A stretch of 46,730 nt of DNA from Candidatus Caldatribacterium sp. (lineage in GTDB: Bacteria; Atribacterota; Atribacteria; Atribacterales; Caldatribacteriaceae), in NCBI GenBank assembly GCA_025060675.1, contig JANXBI010000053.1:1-46730 (forward strand). The letters are read 5' to 3'. Below, in pieces: positions 7,484 through 14,940 of the stretch; positions within the stretch are counted from its first letter, which is position 1, and each line of letters starts with the position of its first letter. A program made the position numbers and the translations under genes. Under the pieces are notes generated by a model. That model did not search any database. It saw nothing but the letters and a program-made list of their open reading frames with translations, and had not been told where the DNA came from.

Positions 7484-8500
7484 TCAGAACCCGAGGGCTT
7501 CTGCGGTTGCTGCATCAGGCATGACCTTAATCTGGTTCACACTAATAACCTTACCTTCGACCTTGATAGGCCCAAGGCCAGGAATCTCCATACCTTCTTT
7601 GATTTCCACACCATCAAGGATTTGCTTAGCAATGTAGACCATGGCGTATCCAGCATCCTTTGGGTCCCAAAGCTGTGCCCAGTCGACCGCACCAGTCTTG
7701 AGGTAGGGAGCAACGGTTGATGGAATAGCGCTACCTACGACGATAATCTTATCCTCCATGCCTTTCTCGGCAACGGCCTGAGCAGCACCAATAGGACCAA
7801 GGCTTCCCCAACCAATAACAGCCTTGAGCTGGTCACCGTAGGTGGTGATGAGATCAAGAACTGCTGCCCGGGAATCCTCAACAGACTCAGCGGTAGGAAG
7901 ACGGGAGGTGAGTTCCTTCAAGAATGGGTATTTCTCTTTAGCGTACTGAAGAGCAACATCCGCCCAGAAGTTGTGGAGCGGCACGGTAAGACTTCCAACG
8001 AGCATGACAAATCCAGCGGGATTCTCGGGTGTGTACTTCTCAAGTTCACCGGCTTCCTTAAGCTTCTCTACGATAGCATCAATAGGTTGCTGACCGTATT
8101 TGACGCTGTCGATAGTTTCCACGTCCCAGTCAATTGCCTCAGTCTCAAAAGGCGACTCATGCGTAATAACCACAATACCTTTCTCCCGCGCCTTGGTGAA
8201 GACCGGGGCAAGGGCCTTGGCATCATTGGGCACAACACATATTGCGTCCACCCCTCGGGTTACAAGGTCCTCCACCATTTGGACTTGAGGTGCTGGGTCA
8301 GCAGTCGCCGGACCAATGAGGTAAGCGTTCACACCCAACTCTTTTGCTGCCTGCTCCACACCTTCGGCCATGCGGTTAAACCAAGGGATTCCGGCAATCT
8401 TCACGACCACCGCAATCTCGTAAGGTTCTGCCGCAAGGGCCACCGAACCCAGCAAGAGAACCGTAACAAGGAGTACACCAAGTACTGCAAAGCGCTTCAT
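7484..8500 (-). CDS. Sugar-binding protein of CUT2-type ABC importer (LsrB/RhaS/RbsB family)
   Basis: Exported receptor delivering a sugar to the permease pair downstream. The 338-residue product opens with a signal peptide (MKRFAVLGVLLVTVLLLGSVALAAEP; cleavage probably after ALA near residue 23) with no lipobox cysteine. The mature part is a periplasmic-binding type 1 fold: VVKIAGIPWFNRMAEGVEQAA, then QMVEDLVTRGVDAICVVPND and KAREKGIVVITHESP. This wording is closest to autoinducer-2/rhamnose-type binding proteins, and the two-permease operon agrees, but the ligand is not established. ATG preceded by AAAGGAGGTGATC. First gene of its operon, divergent from a LacI-type regulator that may control it. 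Confidence 0.92.
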   Translation of the reverse strand: MKRFAVLGVLLVTVLLLGSVALAAEPYEIAVVVKIAGIPWFNRMAEGVEQAAKELGVNAYLIGPATADPAPQVQMVEDLVTRGVDAICVVPNDAKALAPVFTKAREKGIVVITHESPFETEAIDWDVETIDSVKYGQQPIDAIVEKLKEAGELEKYTPENPAGFVMLVGSLTVPLHNFWADVALQYAKEKYPFLKELTSRLPTAESVEDSRAAVLDLITTYGDQLKAVIGWGSLGPIGAAQAVAEKGMEDKIIVVGSAIPSTVAPYLKTGAVDWAQLWDPKDAGYAMVYIAKQILDGVEIKEGMEIPGLGPIKVEGKVISVNQIKVMPDAATAEALGF

Positions 8501-8521
8501 GGCTGATCACCTCCTTTATAC

Positions 8522-8550
8522 ATTGTAACAAAAAAGTTGGAAAACGGAAG
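8522..8550 (-). promoter_or_regulatory. Putative promoter of the CUT2 importer operon
   Basis: On the minus strand TACAAT (complement of 8522-8527) lies about 20 bases before the ribosome site of the binding-protein gene. The -35 region is poor (CTTCCG at 8545-8550, 17-base spacing). Between them is GTTTTCCAAC, which shares GTTTTCC with the palindrome at 8584-8606, consistent with control by the divergent LacI-family protein. Confidence 0.4.
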
Positions 8551-8583
8551 ACCACCGTTGCTTCCTTACGGGACAATTCTTAG

Positions 8584-8606
8584 AGAAAGTTTTCCGAAAA
8601 ATTTCT
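8584..8606. promoter_or_regulatory. Near-perfect 23-bp palindrome, candidate LacI-family operator
   Basis: The 23-bp stretch reads AGAAAGTTTTC, C, GAAAAATTTCT and is symmetric at 20 of 23 positions (about a central C). LacI-family operators are typically AT-rich palindromes with a central CG, as here (CCG). It overlaps the upstream edge of the regulator's own promoter (8605-8633), so it could mediate autorepression and control of the divergent importer. Confidence 0.55.
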
Positions 8607-8633
8607 TCACTTTTTCAGAGATCCTGCTATAAT
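8605..8633 (+). promoter_or_regulatory. Promoter of the LacI-headed mannoside/UroD operon
   Basis: A perfect TATAAT -10 lies at 8628-8633; CTTCAC at 8605-8610 (17-base spacing) or TTCACT (16-base spacing) is the -35. The start codon of the regulator gene follows 20 bases later, so the leader is very short. The operator palindrome ends inside the -35. Confidence 0.6.
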
Positions 8634-8653
8634 GTTTTCTGGGAAAGCCTGTG

Positions 8654-9631
8654 ATGTTTAGGCTAAAAGATATCGCGGAAAAAGCGGGCGTGAGCATTTC
8701 TACGGTTTCGAAGTTCCTTAATGGAAAAGGCTCCCTTTCTGCCCGTACCGAAGAACGTATACGACAAGCCTTAGAGTCTTTAGGCTTTCAAGGCATACCG
8801 GTGCGGAAACAGAGGAGCAAATTGAAAGTTGTTGGTGTTGTCATTCCTGATATCGAAAATCCTTTCTTCTCGAGTGTGACCAAAACACTTGAGCTCCTCC
8901 TTTTCCGATACGGATATTTTCTCCTCCTTTGTAACACCGAAAACAGCGCTGATTTGGAGAGACAATTCGTTTCGTATCTTGGCCGAAGCGGCGTACGGGG
9001 CATTTTGCTTGTGCCTGCAACAAGCGAAAAGCGCTTCGACGCCTTTGAACGCAATATTCCTGTACTTCTCCTTGATCGAACCATTCGGGGAACCAATCTC
9101 CCCTTCGTCATGACTAATCATTATCAGGGAGCGAGAATCGCCGTTTCTTACTTGGTTCAGAAAGGGAGACGACGCATTGCCTTTATTGGTGGCCGAAAGG
9201 ATATTAGTGTGTACGAAGACCGGCTAAAAGGCTACATGGACGAACTGCAAGAACAGGGATTAGATGTCGACCACGACATTGTCATCGAAAGCGACTTCTC
9301 CTTCCAGGGTGGATACAACACCGTAAGCCTTCTCTATGAGCGAAGGAAACCTTTTGATGCCATTTTTGCTGCAAACGATCTCGTGGCTCTCGGTGCCATC
9401 GAACGCTTACGCGAATTAGGAGTTGCAGTACCCCACGAAGTTTCAGTCGTTGGCTTTGACGATATCTGGTTGTCTCGATTGTCACACCCTCGCTTGACAA
9501 CCATACGCCAACCTATACACGAACTCTGCAAGGAAGCAGTGACAACACTGCTTAAGCTCATAGACGGTGGGGAGGTGAGAGTTTCTTCGAAAATCCTGGA
9601 ACCACAACTCGTTGTGCGAGAATCCTGTTAG
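8654..9631 (+). CDS. LacI-family transcriptional regulator
   Basis: Sugar-responsive repressor, 325 residues. The N-terminus is a LacI helix-turn-helix (LKDIAEKAGVSISTVSKFLNG, residues about 3-24) with hinge helix, followed by a periplasmic-binding-like effector domain (VGVVIPDIENPFFSSVTKTLE onward) ending in the usual SVVGFDDIWLSRLSHPRLTTIRQP segment. I take the ATG at 8654; a GTG one codon earlier is closer to the GGGAAAG ribosome site and also possible. It is the first gene of the plus-strand operon carrying the binding protein, permeases, UroD-like proteins and GH38 mannosidase, and is divergent from the CUT2 importer, so it may regulate both directions through the palindrome at 8584-8606. 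Confidence 0.94.
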   Translation: MFRLKDIAEKAGVSISTVSKFLNGKGSLSARTEERIRQALESLGFQGIPVRKQRSKLKVVGVVIPDIENPFFSSVTKTLELLLFRYGYFLLLCNTENSADLERQFVSYLGRSGVRGILLVPATSEKRFDAFERNIPVLLLDRTIRGTNLPFVMTNHYQGARIAVSYLVQKGRRRIAFIGGRKDISVYEDRLKGYMDELQEQGLDVDHDIVIESDFSFQGGYNTVSLLYERRKPFDAIFAANDLVALGAIERLRELGVAVPHEVSVVGFDDIWLSRLSHPRLTTIRQPIHELCKEAVTTLLKLIDGGEVRVSSKILEPQLVVRESC

Positions 9632-9669
9632 TTTTAATTTAACTTCACTATGAGGCTGGGGGTGAAGAC

Positions 9670-10899
9670 ATGAAAGGTAAACGTGTGGTGATCCTCATAC
9701 TTTGGGGTATTTTCGCCCTCGCTTTTCTTGGCACAGCAGCTTCGGGGGAAGAAATACGCGTTGCTATACAGAGCTTTGCTCACGAAGCACTGCAACCATT
9801 CATTGAGCAGTTTGAAACTCAAACCGGCATCAAGGTTATTCTCGAATCCATGCCTTCTTCGGGAACCGACGCTCTTACAAAGCTCACCACGTACTACCGA
9901 GCCGGCCAAAGCCCATATGACGTTGTGAGTAACGCAGATGAAGCTTCTCCTGCCTTTGCCCGTGCAGGTTGGCTTGAACCACTCAACGATGTCCTCCCAC
10001 CAGATTTCTTCGACGATTTTCCACCAAGTATGTTGGAATCTGAGAAAGTCTGGAATTGGCTCGATGGCAAGGTATACCGCGTACGGCACAGCTTCGAATT
10101 CGGATACTTCTTCTACCGGAAAGATTGGTTTGACGAGATGGGCCTTTTGCCTCCCGCTACTTGGGAAGAAATGGTTGAAATAGGAAAGAAATTTACAGCC
10201 CAGGGGAAAATAGGTGTTCAGGATGCTCTGAGCAAACCCGCACTCCTTTACGTCTACGTTGCTTACCTTACTATCCAAGCCGGGGGCAACCCCTTTGCCT
10301 TCGACGAGGGATTTAAAACAGCGGTACAGTTTATCCATGATATGATTTACAAGCATCAAGTCTTTCCTAAAGAAGCGCTCAACAAGAATTATGACCAGAT
10401 TAACGAGGACTACATGAACGACCGTGTGGCCATGATGCGCCAATGGCCTTACTTCTACAGCGTTACCAGAAACAACACAGAGTGGTACCGGGAGGGGAAG
10501 GCAGAAATTGCTCTCCCACCAAAAGGTCCCGCGAGCAACGCTTCTTGGGCTGGAGGATGGGGTTGGGAGATTCCAAAATTTGCGAAGAACAAAGAAGGCG
10601 CGAAGAAATTCATCCAATTCATCCTCTCTAAAGAAATCGCTCCGAAACTTGCCAGAGCCAACAGCTGGTTCATGAATCCAAGATACTCCGTTATGGCAGA
10701 GCTGGGAGATGAGGGCCTTGCCAAGTACATGAAGTGGTACAGCGATAACAACGTTCCTGCTCCTCGCCCATACCATCCAAGAGTTGCCGAAGCACAAAAC
10801 ATTATCGACGATGTGGTCTCTGCGTACCTTGTTGGGCAAATGACTCTTGATGAAGCCATCGAACGAGGAAAGAAGATGATGGCTGAACTCGGCGAGTGA
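9670..10899 (+). CDS. Family 1 extracellular sugar-binding protein of CUT1-type ABC importer
   Basis: Exported receptor for an oligosaccharide or glycoside, 409 residues, working with the two permeases that follow. A signal peptide (MKGKRVVILILWGIFALAFLGTAASGEE, cleavage near residue 26) lacks a lipobox. The mature protein has the family-1 pattern: FIEQFETQTGIKVILESMPSSG, PYDVVSNADEASPAFARAGWLEPL, and WAGGWGWEIPKFAKNKEGAKKFIQF near the C-terminal third. The ATPase (MsmK/UgpC type) is missing from the operon and probably shared from elsewhere. ATG preceded by GGGGGTGAAGAC. A 401-codon open frame on the opposite strand is a shadow: it has no family pattern and covers the whole gene. Confidence 0.93.
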   Translation: MKGKRVVILILWGIFALAFLGTAASGEEIRVAIQSFAHEALQPFIEQFETQTGIKVILESMPSSGTDALTKLTTYYRAGQSPYDVVSNADEASPAFARAGWLEPLNDVLPPDFFDDFPPSMLESEKVWNWLDGKVYRVRHSFEFGYFFYRKDWFDEMGLLPPATWEEMVEIGKKFTAQGKIGVQDALSKPALLYVYVAYLTIQAGGNPFAFDEGFKTAVQFIHDMIYKHQVFPKEALNKNYDQINEDYMNDRVAMMRQWPYFYSVTRNNTEWYREGKAEIALPPKGPASNASWAGGWGWEIPKFAKNKEGAKKFIQFILSKEIAPKLARANSWFMNPRYSVMAELGDEGLAKYMKWYSDNNVPAPRPYHPRVAEAQNIIDDVVSAYLVGQMTLDEAIERGKKMMAELGE

Positions 10900-10914
10900 G
10901 AACTTCTAAAGGTA

Positions 10915-10936
10915 CCGCCCCACACTGGTGGGGCGG
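10915..10936 (+). terminator. Intercistronic hairpin after the CUT1 binding-protein gene
   Basis: CCGCCCCAC (10915-10923) pairs perfectly with GTGGGGCGG (10928-10936) around an ACTG loop. It has no T-run, so it is more likely an mRNA-stabilising or attenuating hairpin than a full terminator. The ribosome site AAAGGAGA of the first permease follows within 10 bases. Confidence 0.7.
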
Positions 10937-10953
10937 GTGAAAGGAGATAAACC

Positions 10954-11841
10954 ATGAAAACCCGAAAAGTTTTCCAGAAAAGAGCCTATTACGCTTTGGC
11001 GCTTATCCTCCCCGCCTTTTTGCTCCGGTCATTCACCTCTCTGTATCCCGTAGCATACACCATTTACCTTTCCTTTTTTAAGGTTAACCCGATTATTGGT
11101 CTCCATAAATATGCTGGGTTTGAAAACTTCCAAAGGATGACCACGGATTTGGTCGTCCAAGAAAGTGTCTTTTTTACCATCTTCTTCACCTTTTTATCCA
11201 TCGCGTTCCAAACGGTATTGGGGCTCTCGGTAGCATTGCTCCTCAACAAGCGCTTTCACCTCCGATACCTCGCACGGACTATCAACCTCATCCCTTGGGC
11301 TATCCCGATGATTGTCGTAGCGTTAGGATTCCGGTGGATGTTTGACAGCGAGTATGGCGTTATTACTGACGTTATAGCTCGAATCACTGGATGGCGCTTT
11401 GCCTGGCTCGTACATCCATGGGGAGCTCGCTGGGCTATCGTCCTTGCTAACGTATGGAAAAATACCCCTTTTGTGGCTATCCTCCTTCTGGCTGGTTTGC
11501 AAAGTATTCCCCCTGAAATCTATGAAGCAGCCCGCGTTGACGGAGCATCATCATGGCACTGTTTTCGATACGTTACCATCCCTTTCCTTACACCCATCAT
11601 TATGACCACAGTCCTTTTCTTTACCGTTTGGTACTTGGCGACCTTTGACATCGTATATGGGATGACCGGAGGAGGTCCCGGATTCTCCACCGCCATCATG
11701 TCCTACAAAATTTACCAGGAAACGTTCTCCCATATGAATTTTGGGTATGCTTCTGCCTTAAGTGTTGTTCTCTTTTTCCTTGTTGGCATCTTAGGGCTTT
11801 CATTCCTTATGGTTTCTCGGAAGTTCGAAATCCTCCTTTGA
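10954..11841 (+). CDS. Sugar ABC transporter permease (UgpA/MalF-like)
   Basis: First membrane subunit of the CUT1 importer, 295 residues, with six predicted membrane segments. The family loop that docks on the ATPase is visible as EIYEAARVDGASSWHCFRYVTIPFL near residues 188-212, and LLNKRFHLRYLARTINLIPWAIP in the middle is typical of UgpA/MalF. ATG with AAAGGAGATAAACC upstream. It lies between the binding-protein gene (54 bases, containing the hairpin) and the second permease (13 bases downstream), so all belong to one transcript. Confidence 0.94.
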   Translation: MKTRKVFQKRAYYALALILPAFLLRSFTSLYPVAYTIYLSFFKVNPIIGLHKYAGFENFQRMTTDLVVQESVFFTIFFTFLSIAFQTVLGLSVALLLNKRFHLRYLARTINLIPWAIPMIVVALGFRWMFDSEYGVITDVIARITGWRFAWLVHPWGARWAIVLANVWKNTPFVAILLLAGLQSIPPEIYEAARVDGASSWHCFRYVTIPFLTPIIMTTVLFFTVWYLATFDIVYGMTGGGPGFSTAIMSYKIYQETFSHMNFGYASALSVVLFFLVGILGLSFLMVSRKFEILL

Positions 11842-11854
11842 GGAGTTGAAGACT

Positions 11855-12697
11855 ATGGATTTTGAAGAACGGCGAAACAACCTCGTAGCAACCTACTTCC
11901 TCTTTGCTGTCTATGTTTTTGTTACCCTCTTTCCTTTCTACTGGATTTTCATCTCCTCGGTAACTCCAAAACACAAACTTTTCTCAATTCCTCCGCTTTA
12001 TTTCCCTATGTATTTCACGACTGAGAATTTCACGCGCATGATGCGAAATATCCCCTTTTCCGCATATCTGAGAAATTCACTAATTTTCGCTCTCTGCTCA
12101 AGTGCGCTCTCTGTATTCTTGAGCTTTTTTGCCGCTTACGCCTTCGCACGTATTCGCTTCCGAGGGAGCAACCTACTCCTCCTCTTCTTCCTCTTGAGCA
12201 TTGCACTCCCTCCTATAACGACCGTCATCCCTCTCTACGAACTCTACGGCAAGGTCAACCTACTGAACACTATCGAGGGGATGGTCATTGCGATGTCCAG
12301 TCTCATTACACCGTTCACCATTTGGGTTCTCATCACTTTTATCAAACAGGTACCGGTAGAGATTGAAGAAGCTGCAGCCATCGATGGAGCGGGATTTTTA
12401 CGAATCCTCTTTCGAATTTCTCTACCCCTTATCCTTCCAGCTATCGGAACGATGTTTGTTATTAACTTCATTACGAGCTGGAATGAACTTCTCTACCCTC
12501 TGGTGTTTGGCGTGGATGCAAGCAGCAAGACCCTAACCGTGGGGTTAACGGAGGTTGCGTTAGAATCCACAGCGTATGGGAAACCATGGGACCTCATGAG
12601 TGCGCTGAGCATAGTGATGATTGTCCCCGTTGTTGTTCTTGTTATTGTTTTCCAGCGTACTATTGTCGAAGGACTCACCAGAGGAGCCATTAAGTGA
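11855..12697 (+). CDS. Sugar ABC transporter permease (MalG/UgpE-like)
   Basis: Second membrane subunit of the CUT1 importer, 280 residues with six membrane segments. The EAA loop reads EIEEAAAIDGAGFLRILFRISLPLILP near the last third, and the N-terminus has the usual FVTLFPFYWIFISSVTPKHKLF. I take the ATG at 11855, 9 bases after AGGAG (11841-11845); a TTG at 11846 overlaps that site and is unlikely. Partner of the permease directly upstream; the UroD-like gene follows after 15 bases. Confidence 0.94.
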   Translation: MDFEERRNNLVATYFLFAVYVFVTLFPFYWIFISSVTPKHKLFSIPPLYFPMYFTTENFTRMMRNIPFSAYLRNSLIFALCSSALSVFLSFFAAYAFARIRFRGSNLLLLFFLLSIALPPITTVIPLYELYGKVNLLNTIEGMVIAMSSLITPFTIWVLITFIKQVPVEIEEAAAIDGAGFLRILFRISLPLILPAIGTMFVINFITSWNELLYPLVFGVDASSKTLTVGLTEVALESTAYGKPWDLMSALSIVMIVPVVVLVIVFQRTIVEGLTRGAIK

Positions 12698-12712
12698 GGT
12701 GAATCTTTTTCC

Positions 12713-13801
12713 GTGTTTCCCGAGAAACTCTCTGTTGCCGAGAAAAAGGAAGTACTCTGTCGTCTCTGGGAAAGGGACGAACAGGGACCATTATTTTACA
12801 TTGGATCTCCAGGGGAAAGTCCACTCCTCAAAGGAAACCTTCCCTCCTTTGAGGAGTTACTCCATGGAGAACTCTCTCGTCTCACCGCACGGAGAGGAAT
12901 TCAGGATTTTGATATTCCTGCGATTCGAACGGACTTTGGGACAAGCATATTCCCCTCAGCTTTCGGTGCACCTGTTCGTTTCGAGAAAGGAAGATATCCT
13001 TGGAATGAACCTATCATATCTGATGATCCTACGGTTGTCTATAGGCTTACTAAACCTTCAGTGCGAGACGGACTTCTCAAAGTGGTGCTCGACTTCACCC
13101 ATTTCGCGATCCAAAAAACAAACGAGCAACTTCCTATAAAGATGACGGATCTTCAGGGACCGATTGATGTAGCATACCTCCTTTGGGAGAGCAACAACTT
13201 TTTCCTCGCCCTCTTTGAAGCACCAAAAGCGGTACACCACCTTCTGGAAATGATTACCGAGCTTATCATTGAATTCGTTCACGCTCAAAGGAAGGCAGCC
13301 AGAAGTGCAGAATTCATCCCTTGTCACCTCCAGCACTACCTCCCCTGGGGAAAAGGGATATGTGTTAGCGAGGATCTTCTCAGCATTCTTTCCCCTGATC
13401 TGTACCGAGAATTTGCGCTTCCATACCTTAACATGCTTGCTGACGAGTTCGGCGGAATCTTTGTCCATTCCTGCGGGAACTTTGTCCACAACCTAAAGGT
13501 TCTCCTGGAGATTAGGGGATTTCAAGGAATCAACTTTGGAGCTACAGAAACTCCTTTCGAGAAGGTCGTTGGAGAGTTGGGAGGAAAAGCCATAATTTCG
13601 CCTCACTTTGGATTAAACAAGGAGATTGTCTTCTCAAACGTTTCAGAGTACCTGAAACATCTCCAAACCATTGGTAGAAGCACGCCGTTCCTGTACATTC
13701 TTGTGGACACGACAAACTCGCTTTTAGGGCATGACATGTGCTGGAATCAAGAAGAGTTGGAGATGATATACGACGTTTTCCGAACGTGGGAGGTGCTCTA
13801 G
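12713..13801 (+). CDS. UroD/MtaA-like protein 1 (uroporphyrinogen decarboxylase superfamily)
   Basis: A 362-residue member of the UroD fold superfamily, which includes haem-pathway decarboxylase HemE and cobamide-dependent methyltransferases MtaA/MtbA/CmuA. It is not HemE: the N-terminal Arg-rich uroporphyrinogen-binding motif is absent. It carries HSCGN at residues 252-256, the His-x-Cys zinc motif of the methyltransferases, and a further Cys at 343 (GHDMCW) that could be the third ligand, though its setting differs from the usual one. Starts with GTG after GAGGTGAATC, 15 bases downstream of the MalG-like gene. I infer an intracellular enzyme acting on the imported glycoside, perhaps a methyltransferase; no corrinoid protein gene is in the operon and the reaction is unknown. 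Confidence 0.82.
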   Translation: MFPEKLSVAEKKEVLCRLWERDEQGPLFYIGSPGESPLLKGNLPSFEELLHGELSRLTARRGIQDFDIPAIRTDFGTSIFPSAFGAPVRFEKGRYPWNEPIISDDPTVVYRLTKPSVRDGLLKVVLDFTHFAIQKTNEQLPIKMTDLQGPIDVAYLLWESNNFFLALFEAPKAVHHLLEMITELIIEFVHAQRKAARSAEFIPCHLQHYLPWGKGICVSEDLLSILSPDLYREFALPYLNMLADEFGGIFVHSCGNFVHNLKVLLEIRGFQGINFGATETPFEKVVGELGGKAIISPHFGLNKEIVFSNVSEYLKHLQTIGRSTPFLYILVDTTNSLLGHDMCWNQEELEMIYDVFRTWEVL

Positions 13802-14922
13802 TGGCAAGCCGCGCAAGAGCCCGTGCTGCCTTTTTCCTCGAACCCACTGACCGTATTCCTCACTGGGAATTCCTTGCAAATCCAGACTTTGAGTTTCAGC
13901 TCACCGGGATTGATCCAGAACAACATCCCCAGAAAGCCCGTCTGAAAACTTTGGAACTTCTGGCCATCGATGTGGAAATTCCGCCCCGCACAGACACTCC
14001 GACCACGTTTCAGACAAGAGAAGATGGTACTATACTCAACGTTCGAGGGAAAGTGGTAAGCCGTTGGGGTAGTGGCACAACTTGGGAGTGGAACCACGGA
14101 GCATGGTTCTCCTCAATCGAGGAGATACTCCATTTCGACCCTGTAGCAACATTCTTGACCCAGGAATCCGAGGAAATCTTTGAGGATATAGATCCAGTAC
14201 AACGATTTCTCCACCTTCCCGTAGAGGAAATGGCAAAAAAACTCAATGAAGACTTTCATGCGCTTCAGGAGCTTGTCGGTGAACGAGCGCTTGTCCCAGG
14301 ACATTACTACAGAACACTTTTTATGTGGCCACTCATGCTCTTTGGATGGGAACACTTTGTCGAACTCGCATACCTTTATCCTAGAGAATTCGAAAGAATC
14401 TGGAAAGGCTTTGTTGACATCTCCCTGAAAGTAACGTTAGCCTTCGCCCTTACAGACATCGAAGTTTTCGTGAGCCACGATGACCTCTGTACGACCAGGG
14501 GACCTATCTTTAGCCCTGAGTGGTATCGGAAACACTTGTACCCATACTATGAGATGATTTGGGAACCCCTGAAGAAGCGGGGAAAGAAGGTCATTTTCGT
14601 CTCTGACGGAAAGGTTGACAAGGTTATCGATGACGTGTTGCACTGTGGTGCTGATGGGTTCTTTGCGGAAAGCTATACAGACCTTGAAGCTCTAAGCCGA
14701 AAGTATGGTCAAACCAAGGTGATGTTTGGCAACATCGATGGACGCATTCTTGAGACTGGGACACGAGAAGATATCCGGCGAGAAGTGGAGCGATGCACGA
14801 AATTTGGTAAGGAGTGTCCTGGATACTTCTACTGTGTTTCGAATCATCTGACACACCTCATCCCTTCCGAGAATATCTTCTACTACTTTGCTGTATGTGA
14901 GGAATTAGGCAGGCGAGGGTAA
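13801..14922 (+). CDS. UroD/MtaA-like protein 2, lacking the His-x-Cys zinc motif
   Basis: A 373-residue UroD-superfamily protein read from a GTG that overlaps the previous stop by one base; GGGAGGTG lies 5 bases upstream, so the longer open frame beginning at 13738 is not needed. The C-terminal half has the family core: YLYPREFERIWKG, SHDDLCTTRGPIFSPEWYRKHLYPYY and GNIDGRILETGTREDIRREVE. Where copies 1 and 3 have His-x-Cys, this has VSDG (267-270), so it probably does not bind zinc in that way; Cys345 remains in YCVSNHLTHLIP. It could be a decarboxylase- or lyase-like member, or a partner subunit of the neighbouring copies. Function unknown. Confidence 0.82.
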   Translation: MASRARARAAFFLEPTDRIPHWEFLANPDFEFQLTGIDPEQHPQKARLKTLELLAIDVEIPPRTDTPTTFQTREDGTILNVRGKVVSRWGSGTTWEWNHGAWFSSIEEILHFDPVATFLTQESEEIFEDIDPVQRFLHLPVEEMAKKLNEDFHALQELVGERALVPGHYYRTLFMWPLMLFGWEHFVELAYLYPREFERIWKGFVDISLKVTLAFALTDIEVFVSHDDLCTTRGPIFSPEWYRKHLYPYYEMIWEPLKKRGKKVIFVSDGKVDKVIDDVLHCGADGFFAESYTDLEALSRKYGQTKVMFGNIDGRILETGTREDIRREVERCTKFGKECPGYFYCVSNHLTHLIPSENIFYYFAVCEELGRRG

Positions 14923-14940
14923 TAAGCTGGAGGTGTTCGC

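Noticed and set aside
6593..7720. 375-codon plus-strand open frame spanning the ATPase and binding-protein genes
   Set aside because: It runs across two real minus-strand genes and the terminator hairpin between them.
9634..10839. 401-codon open frame on the minus strand opposite the CUT1 binding-protein gene
   Set aside because: The plus-strand frame has a signal peptide, ribosome site and clear family motifs; the antisense frame has no recognisable domain and no ribosome site.
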